A stretch of 64,000 nt of DNA from contig NZ_BMQF01000012.1 in NCBI RefSeq assembly GCF_014647975.1, forward strand, positions 1 through 64,000. Reading direction: 5' to 3'. Source of the stretch: Streptomyces fumigatiscleroticus. GTDB lineage: Bacteria; Actinomycetota; Actinomycetes; Streptomycetales; Streptomycetaceae. Numbering within the stretch: the first letter of the stretch is position 1; each line of letters starts with the position of its first letter. Made by a program: the position numbers and the translations under genes. Below are positions 51,615 to 59,889 of this stretch, one piece after another. The notes beneath the pieces were generated by a model. It did not search any database. It was not told the origin of the DNA and saw only the letters and a list, made by a program, of their open reading frames with translations.

Positions 51615-54167
51615 TCAGCCGCGCAGTACGGCACCCGTGCGCTCGCCCGCCAGGGCGACCGCCGCGTCACGGGCCGCGGAGGCCTCGTCGACGGTGAGGG
51701 TGCGGTCACCGGCGCGGAAGCGCAGCGCGTACGCCAGCGACTTCCGGCCCTCGCCGAGCTGCTCGGCGTTCTCGTAGACGTCGAACAGCCGGATGGACTC
51801 CAGCAGGTCGCCGGCGCCCTCGCGCAGCGCGGCCTCGACCTCGGCGTGCGGGACCACCCGGTCGACGACCAGGGCGACGTCCTGGGTGGCGACCGGGAAG
51901 GTGGAGATGCCCGGCGCCTGCGGGGTGTCGTCGCCGGCCTCCTGGAGGAGGTCCAGGTTCAGCTCCATGGCGCAGGTCCGCTCGGGCAGGCCCAGGGCCT
52001 TGAGCACGCGCGGGTGCAGCTCGCCGGCGTGGCCGACGACCCGCTCGGCGCCGTCGGCGGTGACCACCAGCTCGGCGCAGCGGCCCGGGTGCCAGGGCCC
52101 GTACCGGCCCTTGCGCACGATCAGCTCGGCGCCGGCCTCCCGGGCCACGGTCCGGGCGGCCTCGACCGCGTCGGCCCAGTCGGCCGGGCGGCCCCTGCCC
52201 CACCAGCCCGCCTGTTCGCGGGCGCCCGCGAGCACCACGGCGACATGCCGCGGCTGGTCGGGCAGCGCGGCGTTCAGCGCGGCGAGGTCCTCCTCGCTCG
52301 GGCGCCGGTCGACGGGCAGCCGGACGGCGGTGCGCCGCTCCTCGCGCGTCGGGGTCTCCCCTGCTCGAGCGGAGCCGAGAGCTCGGGGAAGGAAGACCAG
52401 GCCGGTCTCGAACAGCGCCAGGTCGTGGCTGCCGCGGCCGTCGTTGCGGCGCAGCGCGCCGAGCAGGCCCGGCAGCAGCGTCGTGCGCAGCGCGGGCTCC
52501 TCGTCGCTGAGCGGGTTGACCAGCTTCACGACGCGGCGGGCCGGGTCGTCGGCCTCCAGACCGAGCTGGTCGAAGATCTGCTCGGCGACGAACGGGTAGG
52601 TCGGCGCCTCGACGTATCCGGCACCGGCCAGCGCCCGGCCGACGCGGCGGTGCAGCCGCTGCCGGCGGGTCAGTCCGCGGCCGGAGGGGGGCTTGGGCAG
52701 CGTGGAGGGCAGGTTCTCGTAGCCCTCCAGGCGGATGACCTCCTCGGCCAGGTCGTTGGCCTCGAGCAGGTCGGGCCGCCAGGACGGCACGGTGACGATC
52801 AGCTCGTCCTGCCCGTACACGTCGCAGCCGATCTCCTGGAGACGGCGTACGACGGTCTCGCGGCCGTAGGTGACGCCCGCGACCCTGTCCGGGTGGTCGG
52901 CCGGGATCGTGATGGTGCGCGGCGCGGACGGCGCGATGATCTCGGTGACACCGGCCTCGGCGGTGCCGCCGGCGAGCAGCACCAGCAGGTCGACGGTGCG
53001 CTGCGCGGCGGCGGGGGCGGCCTGCGGGTCGACGCCGCGCTCGAAGCGGCGGGAGGCCTCGGAGGACAGCTTGTGCCGGCGGGCGGTACGGGCGACGGAG
53101 ACCGCGTCGAAGTGGGCGGCCTCGATCACCACGTCGGTCGTGGCGTTTCCGGTGTCCTCGTGGTCGGCGATCTCGGTGTTGGCGCCGCCCATCACGCCCG
53201 CGAGACCGATCGGGCCGCGCTCGTCGGTGATCACCAGGTCCTCGGCGGCCAGCGTGCGCTCGACGCCGTCGAGGGTGGTGAGCTTCTCGCCCGGCTCGGC
53301 GCGGCGCACGCCGATGGCGCCCTGGACCAGCTTGCGGTCGTAGGCGTGCAGCGGCTGGCCGAGCTCCATCATCACGTAGTTGGTGACGTCGACGGCGAGC
53401 GAGATCGGGCGCATGCCGACCTTCTGGAGCCGGCGCTGGAGCCAGATCGGGGAGCGGGCCTCGGGGCTGAGGCCGGTGACGGTGCGGGCGGTGAAGCGGT
53501 CGCAGCCGATGGGGTCGGAGACCTTCACCGGGTAGCCGAACGCGTTCGGGCCGGGCACGTCGAGCAGTGCCGGGTCGCGCAGCGGCAGGCCGTAGGCGAC
53601 GGCGGTCTCGCGGGCCACTCCGCGGATGGACAGGCAGTCGCCGCGGTTGGCGGTGACGGCGATGTCCAGGACCTCGTCGACCAGCTCCAGCAGCTCGATG
53701 GCGTCCTTGCCGACCTCGGTCTCGGGCGGCAGCACGATGATGCCCTTGGTGCCGTCGTCGCCCATGCCCAGCTCGTCGCTGGAGCAGATCATGCCGTGCG
53801 AGACCTTGCCGTAGGTCTTGCGCGCGGAGATCGCGAAGCCGCCGGGCAGCTCGGCACCGGGCAGGACCACGACGACCTTGTCGCCGACGGCGAAGTTGCG
53901 GGCGCCGCAGACGATCTCCTGGGGCTCGCCGGTGCCGTTGGCGGTGCCGACGTCGACGGTGCAGAAGCGGATCGGCTTCTTGAAGCCCTCCAGCTCCTCG
54001 ATGGTCAGCACCTGGCCGACCACCAGCGGGCCCTTGAGGTCGGCGCCGAGCTGCTCGACGGTCTCGACCTCCAGACCGGCCGAAATCAGCTTGGCCTGCA
54101 CGTCACGGCCGGTCTCCGTCGCCGGCAGGTCGACGTACTCCCGCAGCCAGGAAAGCGGGACCCGCAT
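51615..54167 (-). CDS. pheT: phenylalanyl-tRNA synthetase beta subunit
   Basis: Protein of 850 residues, somewhat longer than most. Domains in order: B1 and tRNA-binding (EMAP-like, about 40-155), B3/4 editing (about 210-400), B5, core and the C-terminal FDX-ACB (about 755-850). It works as a tetramer with PheS to charge tRNA-Phe. An extra segment FLPRALGSARAGETPTREER (about residues 590-610) is encoded by a palindromic repeat element that seems to have inserted in frame. The ATG shares one base with the pheS stop. Confidence 0.97.
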   Translation of the reverse strand: MRVPLSWLREYVDLPATETGRDVQAKLISAGLEVETVEQLGADLKGPLVVGQVLTIEELEGFKKPIRFCTVDVGTANGTGEPQEIVCGARNFAVGDKVVVVLPGAELPGGFAISARKTYGKVSHGMICSSDELGMGDDGTKGIIVLPPETEVGKDAIELLELVDEVLDIAVTANRGDCLSIRGVARETAVAYGLPLRDPALLDVPGPNAFGYPVKVSDPIGCDRFTARTVTGLSPEARSPIWLQRRLQKVGMRPISLAVDVTNYVMMELGQPLHAYDRKLVQGAIGVRRAEPGEKLTTLDGVERTLAAEDLVITDERGPIGLAGVMGGANTEIADHEDTGNATTDVVIEAAHFDAVSVARTARRHKLSSEASRRFERGVDPQAAPAAAQRTVDLLVLLAGGTAEAGVTEIIAPSAPRTITIPADHPDRVAGVTYGRETVVRRLQEIGCDVYGQDELIVTVPSWRPDLLEANDLAEEVIRLEGYENLPSTLPKPPSGRGLTRRQRLHRRVGRALAGAGYVEAPTYPFVAEQIFDQLGLEADDPARRVVKLVNPLSDEEPALRTTLLPGLLGALRRNDGRGSHDLALFETGLVFLPRALGSARAGETPTREERRTAVRLPVDRRPSEEDLAALNAALPDQPRHVAVVLAGAREQAGWWGRGRPADWADAVEAARTVAREAGAELIVRKGRYGPWHPGRCAELVVTADGAERVVGHAGELHPRVLKALGLPERTCAMELNLDLLQEAGDDTPQAPGISTFPVATQDVALVVDRVVPHAEVEAALREGAGDLLESIRLFDVYENAEQLGEGRKSLAYALRFRAGDRTLTVDEASAARDAAVALAGERTGAVLRG
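52357..52389. repeat. palindromic interspersed repeat inside pheT
   Basis: TCCCC and GGGGA form the ends; the core is CTCGAGC-GGA-GCCGAGAGC-T-CGGG. The second copy in this window (56610-56655) shares CTCGAGC-N3-GCCGAGAGC-N-CGGG. I recall closely similar palindromic units in many streptomycete intergenic regions. Here it lies in coding sequence and adds residues to PheT. Confidence 0.7.
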
Positions 54168-55288
54168 CAGATCTCCATCCCGAACGGCCGGGTGAACCGG
54201 ACGTCACCCTCGACCATGTCTCGCATGTCTTCGACGTTGTGGCGGAACATCAGCATCCGCTCGATGCCGAACCCGAAGGCGAATCCGCTGTACTTCTCGG
54301 GGTCGACGCCGCAGGCGACGAGCACCCGCGGGTTGACCATGCCGCAGCCGCCCAGCTCGATCCAGCCCTCGGAGGAGCAGGTGCGGCAGGGGCGGTCCGG
54401 GTTGCCGACGGACTCGCCGCGGCAGACGTAGCACACCATGTCCATCTCGGCGGACGGCTCGGTGAAGGGGAAGAAGTTCGGCCTGAGCCGTGTCTTCATG
54501 CCCTCGCCGAACAGCGACTGCACCATGTGGTCCAGGGTGCCCTTGAGGTCCGCCATGGTCAGGCCCTCGTCGACGGCGAGCAGCTCGACCTGGTGGAAGA
54601 CCGGGGTGTGGGTGGCGTCCAGCTCGTCGGTGCGGTAGACGCGGCCGGGGCAGATCACGTAGACCGGCAGCTCGCGGTCGAGCAGGGAGCGGATCTGCAC
54701 GGGCGAGGTGTGGGTGCGCAGCACGACGCCGGACTCGGTGCCGCCCTCGGGGCCCTGCACGAAGAAGGTGTCCGCCTCGCCGCGGGCCGGGTGGTCCGGG
54801 CCGATGTTCAGGGCGTCGAAGTTGAACCACTCCGCCTCGACCTCGGGGCCCTCGGCGACCTCGTAGCCCATGGCGACGAAGATGTCCTCGATGCGCTCCG
54901 AGAGCGTGGTCAGCGGGTGCCGGGCACCGGCCGGGACGCGGTCGTGGGGCAGCGTGACGTCCACGTCCTCCTCGACCAGCACCCGGGCGTCGCGCTCGGC
55001 CTCCAGCTCGGCCTGGCGGGCGGCGAGGGCCTTGTTCACGGCGCCGCGGGCCTGGCCCACGCGCTTGCCGGCCTCGGCCTTGGCGTGCGGGGGCAGGGCG
55101 CCGATCTCGCGGTTGGCCAGGGCCAGCGGGGAGGCGGGGCCGGTGTGGGCGACCTTGGCCTCGTGGAGCGCGTCGAGGGAGTCCGCGGCGGCGAAGGCGG
55201 CGAGCGCCTCGTCCCGCATGCGCTCGATCTCTTCCGGTTTCAACGCCTCGACCTCGACAGGGTCGTACGACTTATTGGGTGCCGACAT
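54167..55288 (-). CDS. pheS: phenylalanyl-tRNA synthetase alpha subunit
   Basis: Protein of 373 residues, a class II synthetase. An N-terminal coiled coil (about 10-95) binds tRNA. Motif 1 region HPLTTLSERIEDIFVAMGYEV, motif 2 around VLRTHTSPVQIRSL and GRVYRTDELDATH, motif 3 GFAFGFGIERMLM. CYVCRGE-type and CRTCSSEGW Cys pairs suggest an extra zinc-binding insert common in actinobacteria. I chose ATG 55288; the frame stays open to 55378. Confidence 0.97.
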   Translation of the reverse strand: MSAPNKSYDPVEVEALKPEEIERMRDEALAAFAAADSLDALHEAKVAHTGPASPLALANREIGALPPHAKAEAGKRVGQARGAVNKALAARQAELEAERDARVLVEEDVDVTLPHDRVPAGARHPLTTLSERIEDIFVAMGYEVAEGPEVEAEWFNFDALNIGPDHPARGEADTFFVQGPEGGTESGVVLRTHTSPVQIRSLLDRELPVYVICPGRVYRTDELDATHTPVFHQVELLAVDEGLTMADLKGTLDHMVQSLFGEGMKTRLRPNFFPFTEPSAEMDMVCYVCRGESVGNPDRPCRTCSSEGWIELGGCGMVNPRVLVACGVDPEKYSGFAFGFGIERMLMFRHNVEDMRDMVEGDVRFTRPFGMEI

Positions 55289-55325
55289 CTCTTCCCGTGC
55301 TTCCGATTGGCTGGCTGGAACGCCC

Positions 55326-55390
55326 CGTCTGTGGTCCTTCAGACGCTTCGTCTGCGGATCTGGACGCAAAGGTGCCAAAGGCCGAGTCTA
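55326..55390 (-). promoter_or_regulatory. pheST promoter and leader with mutually exclusive hairpins
   Basis: The -10 box TAGACT is at 55390-55385. The leader then has CAGACG (55354-55349 on this strand), CGTCTG (55345-55340) and CAGACG (55331-55326). The middle CGTCTG can pair with either neighbour, forming a hairpin with a 3-base loop or one with an 8-base loop, but not both. No Phe-rich leader peptide or T-box was found. Confidence 0.45.
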
Positions 55391-55425
55391 ACGGGGCGGG
55401 GGTACGCGCTCGCGCCCGTGGGGCC

Positions 55426-56562
55426 TCAGGTCAGATACGCCGGGGCCGCCACGGGCAGGGTAAATCGGAACTCGGCGCCGCCGCCGGGGGCGCGGCCGAC
55501 CGTGATGGTGCCGCCGTGGGCCTCGACGATGCCCTTGACGATGTAGAGCCCGAGACCGGTGCCGCCGCGCTTGCTGCCCCGCCAGAAACGGGTGAAGACG
55601 CGGTTCATGGACTCCTCCGGGATGCCGGGCCCCTCGTCGCTCACCGTGACCGACGTGCCGGTGTCCTCCCCCTCGCGCGGGGACGCCGTGGGCGTGATGT
55701 CAATGGTGACGGTTCCCTCGCCGTGCCGCACGGCATTTTCCAGCAGGTTGCTGAGCACCTGGTCGATCTTGTCGGGGTCGGCCCACAGGGCGGGCAGCGG
55801 CTGCTCCAGACGGAGCAGGAACCGGTCGGCGGGCTGTCCGGCGGCGACATAGGCCTGGATGTGGCGGCCGACGGCGGCGCCGATGTCGACGGGCTGGCGG
55901 CGCACCTCCAGACGCCCGGAGTCGATCCGCGAGATGTCCAGCAGCTCGGCGATGAGCCGGGTGACCCGGTCGGCGTCGGCGTCGACCGTCTCCAGCATCA
56001 GCCGTTTCTGGTCGTCGGTGAACCGTTCCCACTTGGCCAGCAGGGTGGCGGTGAACCCCTTGACGGAGGTGAGCGGCGAGCGCAGCTCGTGGGCGACGGT
56101 GGCGATCAGCTCGGCGTGGCTGCGCTCGGTGCGGCGGCGGGCCTCGGTGTCGCGCAGGGTGACGACGACCCGGTGGACGGGGCCGGTGGGCTCGGTACGG
56201 ACGTACCGCGCGGCGACGAGCACCTCGCGTCCGCCGGGCAGCAGCAGGTTGCGCTCGGGCTGGCGGACCCGGATGGCGAGCCCGCCGTAGGGGTCGGTCA
56301 GCTGCCACCAGCGCCGGCCCTCCAGGTCCTCCAGGGGCAGGGCCTTGTCCAGGCGCCGGCCCAGGGCCTCGGCGGCGGGGATCGCGGTGATGCGCTCGGC
56401 GGCGGCGTTGAAGCAGATCACGAGCCCCTGCTCGTCGGCGACGACGAGGCCGTCGGGCAGCTCGTCCGGATCGATGCCGGGGCCGGCCGGGTCACCGGGC
56501 CGGGACGCGGGCAGACGCCGCACGTCCGGTGCTCCCGGTGCGCTGCTCGTGCCGACGCTCAT
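55426..56562 (-). CDS. sensor histidine kinase with PAS domain
   Basis: Protein of 378 residues without membrane helices. A PAS domain spans about 35-145 (DGLVVADEQGLVICFNAAAERI). HisKA follows with the H-box HAELIATVAHELRSPLTSVKGF, then HATPase_c with N-box NLLENAVRHG, G1 DEGPGIP and G2 GTGLGLYIVKGIVEAHGG. No response regulator gene is adjacent, so its partner is elsewhere. ATG 56562 follows GGGG by about 5 bases. Confidence 0.9.
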   Translation of the reverse strand: MSVGTSSAPGAPDVRRLPASRPGDPAGPGIDPDELPDGLVVADEQGLVICFNAAAERITAIPAAEALGRRLDKALPLEDLEGRRWWQLTDPYGGLAIRVRQPERNLLLPGGREVLVAARYVRTEPTGPVHRVVVTLRDTEARRRTERSHAELIATVAHELRSPLTSVKGFTATLLAKWERFTDDQKRLMLETVDADADRVTRLIAELLDISRIDSGRLEVRRQPVDIGAAVGRHIQAYVAAGQPADRFLLRLEQPLPALWADPDKIDQVLSNLLENAVRHGEGTVTIDITPTASPREGEDTGTSVTVSDEGPGIPEESMNRVFTRFWRGSKRGGTGLGLYIVKGIVEAHGGTITVGRAPGGGAEFRFTLPVAAPAYLT

Positions 56563-56609
56563 GTCCCCGTACCCCACTTCCCGGACGGCTCAGGGTGCCT
56601 CCCTGTTCC

Positions 56610-56655
56610 GGGATCCCTCGCTCGAGCACGGCCGAGAGCCCGGGAGGAGGGTCCC
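56610..56655. repeat. second copy of the palindromic interspersed repeat
   Basis: Core CTCGAGC-ACG-GCCGAGAGC-C-CGGG, flanked by GGATCCCTC and GAGGAGGGTCC as imperfect outer arms. It lies between the methyltransferase stop and the histidine kinase start, where it can fold into a long hairpin. Confidence 0.7.
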
Positions 56656-56671
56656 CGGGCTGGTCACCCTA

Positions 56672-57532
56672 CTAGCTCTCGGTGACGGAGCGGCACCCTG
56701 CGGCGGCTCGCTGTGCACGCGCCGACGCATACAGACATACGGCAGCGGCGGTGGCGAGGTTCAGGCTCTCGGCCTTCCCGTGGATGGGGACGCTCACGAC
56801 GGCGTCGGCCAGGGCGCGGGTCTCCTCCGGCAGCCCCCAGGCCTCGTTGCCGAACACCCAGGCGGTGGGCCCGCCCATGGTGCCCTTGTCGAGCTCCTCG
56901 TCGAGGTCGTGGTCGCCGGCGCCGTCGGCGGCCAGCACGCGGACCCCGGCCTCCTTCAGCCCCGCCACGGCCCGCTCGACGGGGACGCCGACGGCGACCG
57001 GCAGATGGAACAGGGAGCCGACGGAGGCACGGACGGCCTTGGGGTTGTACAGGTCGACGGAGGCGTCGGTGAGGACGACGGCCTCGGCGCCCGCGGCGTC
57101 GGCGCACCGCAGCACGGTTCCGGCGTTGCCGGGGTCGCGGACGTGCGCGAGCACGGCGACGAGCCGGGGGCGGGCCTTCAGGACGTCCTCGAAGGGCGTG
57201 TCGAGGAACCGGCAGACCCCGACCAGGCCCTGCGGGGTGACGGTGGTGGAGATGTCGGCGATGACCTGTTCGGCGGCGAGGTGGACACGGGCGCCGGCGT
57301 CGCGGGCCGCGCCGATGATGTCGGCGTAGCGCTCGGCGGCCTCGACGGTGGCGAACAGCTCGACGAGCGTGGCCGTGGAGCCCGCCCGGTGCGCCGCCGC
57401 CTCGCGCACGGCCTGCGGTCCCTCGGCCAGGAACAGCCGCTCCTTGCCCCGGAAGTTCCGCTTGGCCAGCCGCCGCGCGGCGGAGACACGGGGCGAGCGG
57501 GGGGAGATCGGCTCGGGGGTGGCAGGGGGCAT
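56672..57532 (-). CDS. TrmH/SpoU-family rRNA methyltransferase
   Basis: Protein of 286 residues. The N-terminal substrate-binding domain (RRLAKRNFRGKERLFLAEGPQ) is the L30e-like part; the SPOUT domain has HVRDPGNAGTVLRCADAAG (motif 1), WVFGNEAWGLP (motif 2) and VPIHGKAESLNLATAAAV (motif 3). Conserved next to pheST and rplT in streptomycetes as I recall. It methylates a ribose in 23S rRNA or tRNA; the site is unknown. GAAGGTG precedes the ATG by 8 bases. Confidence 0.9.
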   Translation of the reverse strand: MPPATPEPISPRSPRVSAARRLAKRNFRGKERLFLAEGPQAVREAAAHRAGSTATLVELFATVEAAERYADIIGAARDAGARVHLAAEQVIADISTTVTPQGLVGVCRFLDTPFEDVLKARPRLVAVLAHVRDPGNAGTVLRCADAAGAEAVVLTDASVDLYNPKAVRASVGSLFHLPVAVGVPVERAVAGLKEAGVRVLAADGAGDHDLDEELDKGTMGGPTAWVFGNEAWGLPEETRALADAVVSVPIHGKAESLNLATAAAVCLYASARAQRAAAGCRSVTES

Positions 57533-57630
57533 GCGGGGTCACCTTCGGGGAAGAGATGTCCGCCGCGGCGGCGGTCGGCCGCGGCGGCGGAGTTCGGCGG
57601 TGCCGAACCAACCGTCACTCACACAACGCG

Positions 57631-57661
57631 ACGGACCCGCAGGCAGAGCCCACGGGTCCGT
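57631..57661 (-). terminator. terminator of the infC-rpmI-rplT operon
   Basis: A 9-bp stem (57631-57639 with 57653-57661) 33 bases after the rplT stop. Confidence 0.75.
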
Positions 57662-57693
57662 ACAGTTCACGTCGGCCTAGAACCGGCGCGGCG

Positions 57694-58077
57694 TCACGCG
57701 GCCTTCGGCGCGTTGACGTCGCTCGGCAGCGCCTTCTGGGCGACCTCGACGAGGGCGGCGAAGGCACCCGCGTCGTTGACGGCCAGCTCGGCCAGGATCT
57801 TGCGGTCCACCTCGACGTTGGCGGCCTTCAGACCCTGGATGAAGCGGTTGTAGGTCATGCCGTTGGCGCGGGCAGCGGCGTTGATGCGCTGGATCCACAG
57901 CTGACGGAAGTCACCCTTGCGCTTCTTGCGGTCGTTGTAGTTGTAGACCAGCGAGTGGGTGACCTGCTCCTTGGCCTTGCGGTACAGGCGCGAGCGCTGA
58001 CCGCGGTAGCCGGAGGCCTGCTCGAGGATCGCCCGGCGCTTCTTGTGGGCGTTGACTGCCCGCTTGACGCGTGCCAC
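57694..58077 (-). CDS. rplT: 50S ribosomal protein L20
   Basis: Protein of 127 residues, starting MARVKRAVNAHKKRRAILEQ, with LWIQRINAAARANGMTYNRF conserved. It binds 23S rRNA early in 50S assembly and in other bacteria represses its own operon by binding the mRNA leader. Third gene of infC-rpmI-rplT. Confidence 0.98.
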   Translation of the reverse strand: MARVKRAVNAHKKRRAILEQASGYRGQRSRLYRKAKEQVTHSLVYNYNDRKKRKGDFRQLWIQRINAAARANGMTYNRFIQGLKAANVEVDRKILAELAVNDAGAFAALVEVAQKALPSDVNAPKAA

Positions 58078-58172
58078 TTGTTAACTCCTTGTAGCGGGGC
58101 CGCGGTGTCGTCACACGGCCCGGAATCGATTGGGTCCCGGTCGGAGATCAGGCGCGCCGGGCGCGCCCGACG

Positions 58173-58367
58173 TCACTTGCCGAGAAGCTTCTTGATCTTC
58201 TTGGCGTCGCCCGGGGCCATCTCGGCGTTGCCGGTGAGGCGACGCGTCACGCGGGACGACTTGTGCTCGAGCAGGTGGCGCTTGCCGGAGCGCTCACGGA
58301 GCACCTTGCCGGAGCCGGTGATCTTGAAGCGCTTACTGGCACCGCTGTGCGACTTGTTCTTCGGCAT
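58173..58367 (-). CDS. rpmI: 50S ribosomal protein L35
   Basis: Protein of 64 residues, MPKNKSHSGASKRFKITGSG, with HLLEHKSSRVTRRL. Second gene of the infC operon, 95 bases before rplT. Confidence 0.98.
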   Translation of the reverse strand: MPKNKSHSGASKRFKITGSGKVLRERSGKRHLLEHKSSRVTRRLTGNAEMAPGDAKKIKKLLGK

Positions 58368-58476
58368 AGCGCCGTTCTCTCCTCGTGGGTGGCGCTCCGG
58401 TGCCCGGTCGCGAAACCGGGCACAGGTGGAGCGTCGCTCTTGTTTCGGTTACTTCCTGGGACCGAGGTCCCGGGGA

Positions 58477-59115
58477 TCACGCCTCGGCGGGCTCCTCGGC
58501 CGGCGCCTCGGCGTCCGCGGGGTTCTGCGAGCGGCCGGGGTTGGCCTTCGCTTCCGCCTTGCGGGCCTCCTGCGCCTGCCGGGCCTCGGCCATCGCCTCG
58601 GTCTTCTTCTTGTGCGGACCGAGAACCATGATCATGTTGCGGCCGTCCTGCTTCGGGTTCGACTCGACGAACCCGAGGTCCTGGACGTCCTCGGCGAGGC
58701 GCTGAAGCAGCCGGTAGCCCAGCTCGGGGCGGGACTGCTCACGGCCACGGAACATGATCGTGATCTTGACCTTGTCGCCCTGCTTGAGGAACCGGACGAC
58801 GTGACCCTTCTTGGTGTCGTAGTCGTGCGGGTCGATCTTCGGCCGGAGCTTCATCTCCTTGATGACCGTGTGCGCCTGGTTCTTGCGCGCCTCACGGGCC
58901 TTCATGGCCGACTCGTACTTGAACTTCCCGTAGTCCATGAGCTTGCACACGGGCGGACGGGCGTTCGCCGCGACCTCGACCAGGTCGAGGTCGTACTCCT
59001 GCGCAAGCTCCAGGGCCTTGGCAAGCGGAACAATCCCGACCTGCTCGCCGCTGGGACCGACAAGTCGCACCTCGGGAACGCGAATCCGGTCGTTGATGCG
59101 GGGCTCGGCGCTGAT
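58477..59115 (-). CDS. infC: translation initiation factor IF-3, probable AUC start codon
   Basis: Protein of 212 residues. The N-terminal domain needs the segment INDRIRVPEVRLVGPSGEQ, of which the first part lies upstream of the first canonical start (GTG, 59070). Reading upstream in frame gives ATC-AGC-GCC-GAG-CCC, with GAGGAG (59126-59121) exactly 5 bases before the ATC. No other start codon fits, so AUC at 59115 is the likely start. Non-standard starts on infC are known to let IF-3 repress its own synthesis. The tail (about 165-212) is an Ala/Glu-rich extension. Confidence 0.93.
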   Translation of the reverse strand: MSAEPRINDRIRVPEVRLVGPSGEQVGIVPLAKALELAQEYDLDLVEVAANARPPVCKLMDYGKFKYESAMKAREARKNQAHTVIKEMKLRPKIDPHDYDTKKGHVVRFLKQGDKVKITIMFRGREQSRPELGYRLLQRLAEDVQDLGFVESNPKQDGRNMIMVLGPHKKKTEAMAEARQAQEARKAEAKANPGRSQNPADAEAPAEEPAEA

Positions 59116-59425
59116 GGATCCTCCTCGGTAGCACCACGCGACGGTCTGGCGGACAGCCGCGTACGTCTGTGTTCGTTAGACCTAACCGCGCCGAGACAGA
59201 AAAAATGCCCCGGACGATCACAGGCGGGGCTCCTCGAACTACCGGAGCACCGCCGCGATGACCGCGGGGCGCGCTTTCGGGCCGATCGCCGTCGCGGGGA
59301 CGGGACCGCCTGACCGGTGACCCGCCGCCCCGAGGGCGGTCAGGTGGGAGTTCGAAAGCCTCCACTTGTGGGCCGGGCGCGCAGCCCTGGGGCATGCGTG
59401 TCCGACCGGTCGTTACACAAGGTTA
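59116..59425 (-). promoter_or_regulatory. infC leader with promoter, hairpins and intrinsic terminator (attenuator)
   Basis: A candidate -10 box TAACCT lies at 59425-59420. The roughly 300-base leader carries no gene. A hairpin with CCTGACCG arms is at 59344-59309. A canonical intrinsic terminator follows: GCCCCG (59230-59225), a 12-base loop, CGGGGC (59212-59207), A, then six T (59205-59200). A preceding GCTCC/GGAGC hairpin shares bases with its left arm. GAGGAG for the AUC start is at 59126-59121. Confidence 0.65.
59200..59230 (-). terminator. intrinsic terminator with U-run in the infC leader
   Basis: Six-base-pair GC stem followed by A and six T on the transcribed strand. U-run terminators are rare in streptomycetes, so one placed 85 bases before the infC start suggests regulated attenuation. 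Confidence 0.75.
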
Positions 59426-59484
59426 GCAGCTCGGCGGGGGAAGGGCTAACCGAGACGGGCTGCGGGCGCCGCCCGCGCTGCGCC

Positions 59485-59490
59485 TATCGT
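59485..59490 (+). promoter_or_regulatory. -10 box of a leaderless promoter for the DUF1844 gene
   Basis: TATCGT ends 7 bases before the ATG at 59498, and no ribosome site is present between them, as expected for a leaderless mRNA. Confidence 0.55.
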
Positions 59491-59497
59491 GTGCGGC

Positions 59498-59854
59498 ATG
59501 AGTGAGACCCCTCCTGAGACGCCCGACTTCGACGCCATGACCCGTGACATCGCCGAGGTCCCCGCGGTCGAGGTGATCGTGACGGTCGCCGTCAACCTGA
59601 TGAGCGCCGCCGCCGTGAAGCTCGGCCTGACCGAGGAGGGCGAGAAGCACAAGGACCTGGACGAGGCCCGCAAGCTGGTGCACGCGCTGGCCGGCCTGCT
59701 GGACGCGAGCGCGACCGAGATCAGCTCGTTCCACGCGGCGCCGCTGCGCGACGGTCTGAAATCGCTCCAGCTGGCCTTCCGCGAGGCGTCGCTGGTCCCG
59801 GACGAGCCGGGCCAGGGCCCGGGCGAGAAGTACACGGGCCCGGTCTACGGCTAG
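59498..59854 (+). CDS. DUF1844 family protein
   Basis: Protein of 118 residues. The core RDIAEVPAVEVIVTVAVNLMSAAAVKLGL and KDLDEARKLVHALAGLLDA is DUF1844. It is mostly helical, without a signal peptide. ATG 59498 fits the leaderless promoter; an in-frame ATG at 59489 lies inside the -10 box and can be excluded. Divergent from infC, as is common in streptomycetes. The function is unknown. Confidence 0.9.
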   Translation: MSETPPETPDFDAMTRDIAEVPAVEVIVTVAVNLMSAAAVKLGLTEEGEKHKDLDEARKLVHALAGLLDASATEISSFHAAPLRDGLKSLQLAFREASLVPDEPGQGPGEKYTGPVYG

Positions 59855-59889
59855 TCCGTCCGAAGCGGCCGCTCTTTCCGGCGGCCGCT

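Noticed and set aside
55289..55434. T-box or Phe-codon leader peptide before pheS
   Set aside because: No start codon with Phe-rich frame and no T-box sequence in the leader.
58477..59070. infC starting at the internal GTG 59070
   Set aside because: It would remove conserved N-terminal residues and has no ribosome site at the right distance, whereas the AUC at 59115 does.
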